The notes under the pieces: model-generated
What the model saw: the letters and a program-made list of their open reading frames with translations, nothing else
Database searches by the model: none
Told to the model about the DNA's origin: nothing
Shown: piece after piece, positions 58,173 to 64,000 of the stretch
How positions within the stretch are numbered: the first letter of the stretch is position 1
Layout: every line of letters starts with the position of its first letter
Assembly: GCA_021432605.1 (NCBI GenBank)
Contig: MU271153.1
Span: 496,001 to 560,000, forward strand
From: Coniochaeta sp. PMI_546
Taxonomy: Eukaryota > Ascomycota > Sordariomycetes > Coniochaetales > Coniochaetaceae
DNA length: 64,000 bases
Direction: 5' to 3'
Position numbers and translations under genes: made by a program

Positions 58173-59432
58173 AAACTTGAGGGTTTTTCGGGGAGACTTT
58201 TGATACGGGAAGAGATTGTATTATTAGATATGATTATATGATGGACGGCGTTATGAACGGTATTGTGTGCCTGGTAAGGGCTCTGTCGGTAGATGGATCT
58301 AGACTTAGAGCGAGGGTAGACAGGGGTGTACATTTTCATCCTACATATGGTGGCTATTTGGGATATGGGTAGGATCGCAACTATAGATAGAATGCAAATC
58401 TGTTTCACTTAGCATAATCAGTTGGTTGGCTTTGCTAGAGATACCGGTCGTTAAATCTCAATCTGCATGTCTTCATTACGAGTAGCAATATTTTCTTCTT
58501 TGAGTTAACCTTATTCAACACAAACTCATGGTGACCACTGAGATGATAATGTTTCTATCTACACACTCGAGTCAATATACTTGGATCCTCTTTTAGAACT
58601 TTCGGTATGCACGCTGTGGGGGTGCGGTACAGATACGCAGTTGGCTAAGGTGATGGCATTATGGTTCGGTACACAGAGGGAGAGCGTCGATTCCGTCGGC
58701 TTGCACAAATTCTGCATGATGCCTCTGGGGTCTAGACTAGGTCTTCGCACCAAATTTCAGCCAGGAATGCTTTTGCGTCATGGCAACGCAGGGTCCACGA
58801 TAGTCGAGACTATTTTCAAGTCTAGTCTAGCCATGGCTCTCACTAATTATGACACAAATTTCTCACCTAACATTCCAGACAGTCCCCTATCCACAATTTC
58901 TGGAGTTCGTTACGCCTTTACCATTGCATCTACCGCACTACGATACTCCCAGTTCTCTGCCATTGCCATTTAGCGGCCTCGCTGGCTCCCCACATTTCAT
59001 TTCTTAACCGACGACTTCCTTATCCGCCGCATATGGCATAGGGGTCGCCACAGATGACTGCCACAAGTCGATCTGTACTCTGCACTTGGCCTAGAAGCCA
59101 GCTTTAGGCGGATTGAACCCTGGCGATCAGACCCTGGCCCGCGTCATCGTCCCAGTGATCTGGCTTACATTCCTGATGAACGGTAGGCTCGAGATCAGAC
59201 CTGGTATACCACAGGCTCAGCAAGTCAGATCTCGAGAGTGACAGTTACTGACGTAAAGGCACGAGCATGTTTTTGATCTTGCAGTAGCGTCCAAACTCTA
59301 CCCAAAGGGGTCTCACAGTATCTCGACCCCTTCCCTCCCACACCAGACACAGTTGGGACTGCGATATTCATCTGCATCTCGCCGATCACGCCTTCCTCAA
59401 GTGTTGCTCAACAGGCAACATACTGACCAGCC
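58173..59432. other. Intergenic, no gene seen
   Basis: About 1.26 kb between the GT2 and the chitinase. A frame at 58581-58973 has no recognisable features. The rest is AT-rich. Confidence 0.45.
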
Positions 59433-60650
59433 ATGGTTTACACGTGCTTCATGCATCTCAAGGTTATCCAGTTCCTGCTCTGTCTCAGCATCGTGACAGG
59501 CTCAGTCGGCGCGGTACTGCAACCACGGGCTCGGGGGGCACACGGCCAGCTAGCGCGATATGGCAACGCCACCGTCTCATCCTCATCGAAGGCGACAGGG
59601 AACTCTGCGTCTTCGACTTACACGTTTGACGCCCAGTCCCATCGCAACGTAGCAGTCTACTACGGAAAGACCGCCCTGTCTCTAGACAGCAGCCAGAACC
59701 TGACGGCTCAGTGCGCAGACCCAAACGTCGACATCGTCATCCTAGGCTTCCTGCTCAATGTTCTGGGGCCGGGCAACCTGCCAACAATGGCAATCAACAA
59801 CACCGCAGGCGAGATGTGCGAGGACCCCAACGCCACCATGCTCGCCGCCGGCGCAACCGGGCTGAAGCGCTGCGCCACCCTGCAGAGCCACATCCAGAAC
59901 TGCCAGGGCCTGGGCAAGAAGGTCTTCATCAGCGTCGGCGGCGCAAAGGGCACGCAGACCTTCGCCTCCAAAGCCCAGGCCGAGCAGGCCGCGGGAGTGC
60001 TCTGGGACCTCTTCGGGTCCGGCAACGGGCTGGACGCCGGCCTGCGGCCCTTCGGCGCGGGCCTCACGCTCGACGGCTTCGACATCGACAACGAGACGGG
60101 CGACGGCAGCTACTACCCGGACTTCGCCGCCAGGCTGCGCAACCTGATCAACAGCCAGGGAGTGAAGCGGTACTACCTCTCGGCCGCGCCGGCGTGCTAC
60201 TACCCCAACCCGGGGGCGCCGCTGGAGATGCTGACGCAGATGGACTTTGTCTGGCCGCAGTTCTACGGCGCGCCGAGCTGCAACATCGGCACGGGCAACT
60301 TCCCGGCCTCGTTCGCGGCGTGGTCGGCGCGGCTCGACGCCGGGAACAAGCCGAAGCTTTTCATCGGGGGCGCGGCTTGGGCTAATGCGACGAGCAACGG
60401 GGGTTATGTGCCGCCGCAGCAGCTGAACCAGACGATACTGAGCAGCGTCAAGGCCGTGGGGAAGGGGAGGTTCGGCGGGGTGATGCTGTGGGATGCGGCG
60501 TATGGGCATACGACGATGGATCCTGTTACGGGGCTGGATATCATTGGGGTTGCGAAGGGGAGCCTCTTGATGTCGGCTGCGAAAGGTAAGAAGCCCAGAG
60601 CTTTTCTTCCGATCGTTGCGGCTGTTCTGGGGTGGGAATTCCTTGCGTGA
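59433..60650 (+). CDS. GH18 chitinase, secreted, probably GPI-anchored (class III-like)
   Basis: Single exon, 405 residues. The N-terminus (MHLKVIQFLLCLSIVTGSVG) is a signal peptide; ATG 59433 or 59451 could start it. The GH18 fold shows VAVYYGKTAL, VDIVILGFLL, GKKVFISVGGAKG and the active-site DGFDIDNE near residue 214, which keeps the DxxDxDxE pattern with the acid Glu. MDFVWPQFYGAPSC and GGVMLWDAAYG complete the barrel. The C-terminus ends in a hydrophobic stretch (FLPIVAAVLGWEFLA) after a basic spacer, suggesting GPI attachment at the cell surface. It cleaves GlcNAc polymers, in wall remodelling or trimming. It stands 1.26 kb downstream of the chitin-synthase-like gene on the same strand. 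Confidence 0.94.
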   Translation: MVYTCFMHLKVIQFLLCLSIVTGSVGAVLQPRARGAHGQLARYGNATVSSSSKATGNSASSTYTFDAQSHRNVAVYYGKTALSLDSSQNLTAQCADPNVDIVILGFLLNVLGPGNLPTMAINNTAGEMCEDPNATMLAAGATGLKRCATLQSHIQNCQGLGKKVFISVGGAKGTQTFASKAQAEQAAGVLWDLFGSGNGLDAGLRPFGAGLTLDGFDIDNETGDGSYYPDFAARLRNLINSQGVKRYYLSAAPACYYPNPGAPLEMLTQMDFVWPQFYGAPSCNIGTGNFPASFAAWSARLDAGNKPKLFIGGAAWANATSNGGYVPPQQLNQTILSSVKAVGKGRFGGVMLWDAAYGHTTMDPVTGLDIIGVAKGSLLMSAAKGKKPRAFLPIVAAVLGWEFLA

Positions 60651-60968
60651 GGTGATTTGGGAGGGTGAATTATATGTTGGTTGCGCAATAGAGAGAACAT
60701 GAAAATAGTTAGAGACCTACAGCAGATAGCGCATGAGCGATAAACACGACGAGATTTTGTAATCAACATCTTAGGTATTTTTACATTTATCGTAGAGGTA
60801 TGTCGAGGTGCGCAAGGTGAGTCTTTCGAGCAAAGTACGTTGATGTCAGCGGCCCACTGCAGATTTAGCTCCTTCTGTCGCAGGTGAGTGAGTCATGCTT
60901 CATCCAGCACCAAGTAGACACACACCAAGGATTCTCGTACTTCCACCAAGCTCAACAACGCCATCAAG
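60651..60968. other. Short intergenic gap, promoter of acetyltransferase 1
   Basis: Contains 3' flank of the chitinase and 5' flank of the first GNAT gene. Nothing else seen. Confidence 0.5.
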
Positions 60969-61754
60969 ATGTCTCAGGAGCACAACTTCCCCTTTGCCGT
61001 TCGCACGCTTGCAAACGACAAGGTGAAACTGGTGCCTTTCAATGTCTGTCTTCCACGAGTCGTCCGTTGTCAGTCGAGCCACATGTTCCGAGTACTGACA
61101 CACGGCGCATAGGCGGAACGGCATGCCGAGGTCTACTTCGCCAATACCGCTGCAAGTCCGGAGCTGTACGCCCATATGCCCATGGGGCCATTCGCGACCA
61201 AGGACGAGTTCGTCGAGCAGTTCCTCGACAAGACGTCCGGGCAAAACCCGGAATGGCTGACGCTTGCCGTCATTGACAAGACGAGACCTGCTTCTTCCGC
61301 AGACGAGGAGGGGGAGCTGGCTGGCATGATGACTTTTATGAATACCTCAGTCAGACATTTGTCTACCGAGATCGGCTGCGTCGTGGTCCTGCCGCAGTTT
61401 CATCGCACCCACGTCACTACCAATGCTGTCGGACTGATGCTCCAGTTTGCGCTGGACGGTGTCGCGGACGGGGGCCTCGGTCTACGCAGAGTGCAGTGGA
61501 CGGCCAATTCGATCAATACTGCGTCAATCCGTGTGGCGGAGAGGATGGGCTTCCAGAGGGAAGGTCTGCTTCGGTGGCACTTCGTTTTTCGAAACGGGCT
61601 ACAGAATGGAAAGGCTGGAAATGGTCGGACCTTGCCCGAGGGTAGCCCAGATGGCGACCTTGGAAGAGATACTATTATCCTTGGGTTGTGCTGGGACGAC
61701 TGGCAAAATGGGGCCAAAGATGTGGTCCAGCAGGCCATGGATCGGAGGAAGTGA
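60969..61754 (+). CDS. GNAT family N-acetyltransferase 1 (Acetyltransf_3/RimJ-like)
   Basis: Two exons (60969-61043, 61113-61754; 69-bp GT-AG intron after VKLVPFN) give about 238 residues. It has the GNAT acetyl-CoA region: EIGCVVVLPQFHRTHVTTNA, then LGLRRVQWTANSINTASIRV, and ERMGFQREGLLRWHFV. The end LGLCWDDWQNGAK is shared with the next gene. Such enzymes acetylate amino groups on small molecules, sugars or protein N-termini; the substrate is unknown. It is a tandem paralogue of the gene at 62466. Near a GlcNAc-polymer locus, acetylation of an amino sugar is an attractive guess, but proof is lacking. Confidence 0.88.
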
Positions 61755-62465
61755 CTGCAGTCCTTGTATGTATTGTACTTATTGTCTGCAGCAGGTTATG
61801 GTCGTGATGTATGGGATTATCACAACCAACCTTAGTTTGGATCAATAGTATCGATATGCCACCTCTATGAATTCGTATTTGTTTGCTCAGTGTTGAATTG
61901 TCCTGATATAAGTAATTATGATGACGAACAATATGGCGGGGCAATTGTATTGCATATCGATTCTGGATTTCCAATCGAGGTCATCGTACGGTCTCTGATT
62001 GCCCTGTCCCGATAGCACTCGGACCTATCGGTCGATATCACAGGGCTATCCTCTGACAGATCATCCAATGCTCATCTTCTAGGGGCACTGTTGGGACACG
62101 TTCAGAAGGGTGCTGACTTTCCGCTCCACATGCAGCTTACTGAGTTCACTGGTTTGAGGCCGTTGCCATCACATCCCCGCCTTTGCAGGGCTCCGAACCG
62201 ACAACAGAGCTTCCTCTTTCGAAACAGTGATTGTGCAGGGGCTGATTCCCACCGCAAACCAGGGCTCCTCCTGGGCTGCACCTATAAACACACCCTGCTT
62301 GCAGCACTGTCAAGGTCGTAAGTCTTCTGCAATTTCTGACGACACGATCCGCAGTCCAGTGCGCCTACAATCGTCAAACCTCTGTCTGCTACTCCCTGCC
62401 AAGCAGATCCACGGTCATTGGCAACCTGAGATCTAGACTCAACATCACACACCCCGCACGAAATC
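61755..62465. other. Intergenic between tandem acetyltransferase genes
   Basis: No gene seen. It carries 3' flank of the first and promoter of the second acetyltransferase. Confidence 0.5.
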
Positions 62466-63191
62466 ATGACCGCCAAGTTTCAGCTGCCCATTGACCTCTC
62501 ACGCCTAGAGAACGATCGGCTCAAGCTGGTCCCGATAGAGGAGAACCTCGAAGAATGGGCGGAAGCCTACGTCGAAGACGGAAAGCGTAACCCACAGGCC
62601 TACGACTGGCTCAGCTACGGTCCCTTCGCCAGCGGCGCTGAATACGTGTCGTGGTACCGTGAGAACTCCCGCCACATAACTCTCCTCTTGGCCATCATCC
62701 TGAAGGCCGGCACCGTCGTCCGCAAGGACCCGGCCACCGGCCAGACGACCACCACCGAAGTCGCCGAGGGTACTTTCGCGGGACTCAGCGGTCTGGTCTG
62801 CCAACCCGACCGCGCCACTACTGATATAGGGCAGCTGCTGGTCACGCGGTTCCAGCGTACGTTCGTAGGTACGTGCGCCAACGCTTTGCTGTTGCATGCT
62901 TGCTTGGACAGCGTCGAGGAGGGAGGGTTGGGGCTACGAAGGGTCCAATGGCAGGCGAACGCGAGCAACATGGCGAGCGTGAACGCGGCGAAGAGGCTCG
63001 GATTTCATTGGGAAGGCATCATCAGGTGGCAGCAGGTGCTCCCTGAGGGAAAGATCGGGAACGAGGGGCCCAGGGCAGGCTTGAATGGGAAAGAGTGGGG
63101 TCCTGGGAGACATACTGCCATGTTGAGCATGTGCTGGGACGACTGGGTTGGTGGCGGGAAGGAGCATGTGGACGCGCTTGCTAGAGGATAA
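62466..63191 (+). CDS. GNAT family N-acetyltransferase 2 (tandem paralogue)
   Basis: Single exon, 241 residues, beginning MTAKFQLPIDLSRLEND. It shares blocks with the preceding gene: EGGLGLRRVQWQANASNMA, AKRLGFHWEGIIRWQQV and MLSMCWDDWVGGGKEHV, in the same order and spacing. The GNAT acetyl-CoA fold is expected. Unlike its neighbour it has no intron after the first 25 codons (KLVPIEENLEEW). Probable function: acyl transfer from acetyl-CoA to an amine, in the cytosol. Substrate unknown. Confidence 0.88.
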   Translation: MTAKFQLPIDLSRLENDRLKLVPIEENLEEWAEAYVEDGKRNPQAYDWLSYGPFASGAEYVSWYRENSRHITLLLAIILKAGTVVRKDPATGQTTTTEVAEGTFAGLSGLVCQPDRATTDIGQLLVTRFQRTFVGTCANALLLHACLDSVEEGGLGLRRVQWQANASNMASVNAAKRLGFHWEGIIRWQQVLPEGKIGNEGPRAGLNGKEWGPGRHTAMLSMCWDDWVGGGKEHVDALARG

Positions 63192-63594
63192 TCAAGGTGA
63201 GAGAGAGACTGTGTGGGCGACGATGGCTGTGCGTGTCTAATGGTTCAAACTGCTTCTCCTCGTGAAAAGTATTTCGTTGCCCTGCTCTTTAGTCAGATTT
63301 GAGGGGCATCATTCGAGGTGCCGTGTGATTTGGCAAAGCTTCTCTTGATACGCGTGCCAATGCGCGCTATAGCATCAACTTAAGTGATTAAATGAGCATG
63401 TCAATTATCCTATCATTTCATCGTCGGCAAATGCACTGTGGGAACCTCTTACGGACCCGGTTGGTGTTCTTTAGCCACGGACTATGACAGCCCAGCCTGA
63501 AATCTGCAAGTCCTTATATATCACATACTATCTGCTGTCCCCAGGCTGGGGAATCGTAACTGCAATCCTATCGCGGCTGCTTCAACAGATCAAC
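63192..63594. other. Intergenic, promoter of DUF1996 gene
   Basis: About 400 bases with no gene. A TATATATC motif lies about 75 bases before the next start codon. Confidence 0.5.
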
Positions 63595-64000
63595 ATGATG
63601 TGGCTCACCTTGCTAGTTCAAGCTGGGTTAGCCCACGCGGCCCTCCGGTTCGCTTGCTCGACTGTGTCCATCCAGCGCCTCGATCCCCTCGTCGAGCCCA
63701 ACCGGATCCCTTCGGCCCACGTTCACCAGATCGTTGGCGGGAATGCATTCAATGCCACAATGGAGGGGGACATTGGCGAGCAGGGTACCTGCACGACCTG
63801 CGCTTACACAGAAGACTTCTCCAACTACTGGACGGCGGTGATGTACTTCAGACACGAGAACGGCTCATACAAGCGCGTGCCGCAGTACCCAAACGCTCAG
63901 CTGGGGTACGAGGGCCATGACGCGCCTGATATCAACGGCGGCATGACCATCTACTACACGCAGAAGGATTTCACTTCGAACGGCGACCAGTACATCACGG
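63595..64000 (+). CDS. DUF1996 secreted protein, 5' part (cut by window end)
   Basis: The frame opens at ATG 63595 (a second ATG follows at 63598) and stays open to the window edge, so only about 135 residues are visible. A short signal peptide MMWLTLLVQAGLAHAA is followed by FACSTVSIQRLDPLVEPN, PSAHVHQIVGGNAFN, CTTCAYTEDFSNYWTAVMYF and INGGMTIYYTQKDF. This order is the conserved start of the fungal DUF1996 family, whose members are secreted and sometimes carry WSC domains; the function is unknown. Full proteins are usually above 300 residues, so at least half lies outside. It is on the same strand as the chitinase and acetyltransferases. Confidence 0.9.
   Translation, partial: MMWLTLLVQAGLAHAALRFACSTVSIQRLDPLVEPNRIPSAHVHQIVGGNAFNATMEGDIGEQGTCTTCAYTEDFSNYWTAVMYFRHENGSYKRVPQYPNAQLGYEGHDAPDINGGMTIYYTQKDFTSNGDQYIT

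Noticed and set aside
58581-58973. 130-codon frame downstream of the GT2 gene
   Set aside because: No motif, signal peptide or splice context; composition is like non-coding DNA.

Overview
The window is nuclear DNA of a filamentous ascomycete (Pezizomycotina, most likely a sordariomycete-type fungus; inferred). Genes are monocistronic on both strands, with short GT-AG introns of about 50-85 bp. The repertoire is typically fungal: a HET-domain protein, a Zn2Cys6 regulator, an ankyrin protein with a fungal N-terminal domain, an OPT transporter, a LaeA-like methyltransferase, a P450, a chitin-synthase-type GT2, a GH18 chitinase and a DUF1996 protein. I find 26 protein-coding genes, one relic gene, one degenerate stretch and one tRNA. 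I see no convincing transposon, viral relic or CRISPR array.

Left part (1-24 kb). A sugar-porter MFS transporter (967-2602) is followed by a decayed GMC oxidoreductase 3' end (about 2707-3120). Next comes a divergent pair, an FAD monooxygenase and an NAD(P)-dependent ketoreductase, sharing a 455-bp promoter that holds a perfect 9-bp-arm inverted repeat. A HET-domain gene, a degenerate 2-kb stretch, a Zn2Cys6 regulator, an ankyrin gene with a suspicious 5' half, a four-exon OPT transporter and a C2H2 zinc-finger gene follow.

Middle part (24-50 kb). A small orphan gene and an MBL-fold hydrolase precede a divergent pair made of a ten-exon LaeA-like methyltransferase and a cytochrome P450. A small secreted protein and a group-B-type flavin monooxygenase with an N-terminal SnoaL-like part come next. 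These could be tailoring enzymes, but no PKS, NRPS or terpene synthase is present. An UPF1-like SF1 helicase, two orphan genes, tRNA-Arg(ACG), an MFS drug/H+ antiporter and an amidase complete this part.

Right part (50-64 kb). This is the most interesting region: a nucleotide-sugar 6-dehydrogenase (UDP-HexNAc/UDP-Glc dehydrogenase family) with a 190-residue extra N-terminus, a compact chitin-synthase-like GT2, a GH18 chitinase with GPI-like ends, two tandem GNAT acetyltransferases, and the start of a DUF1996 secreted protein. Together they could make, modify and trim a surface polysaccharide containing amino sugar and perhaps uronic acid. That is inference from neighbourhood. Exon borders below were worked out by hand from splice signals and frame continuity.
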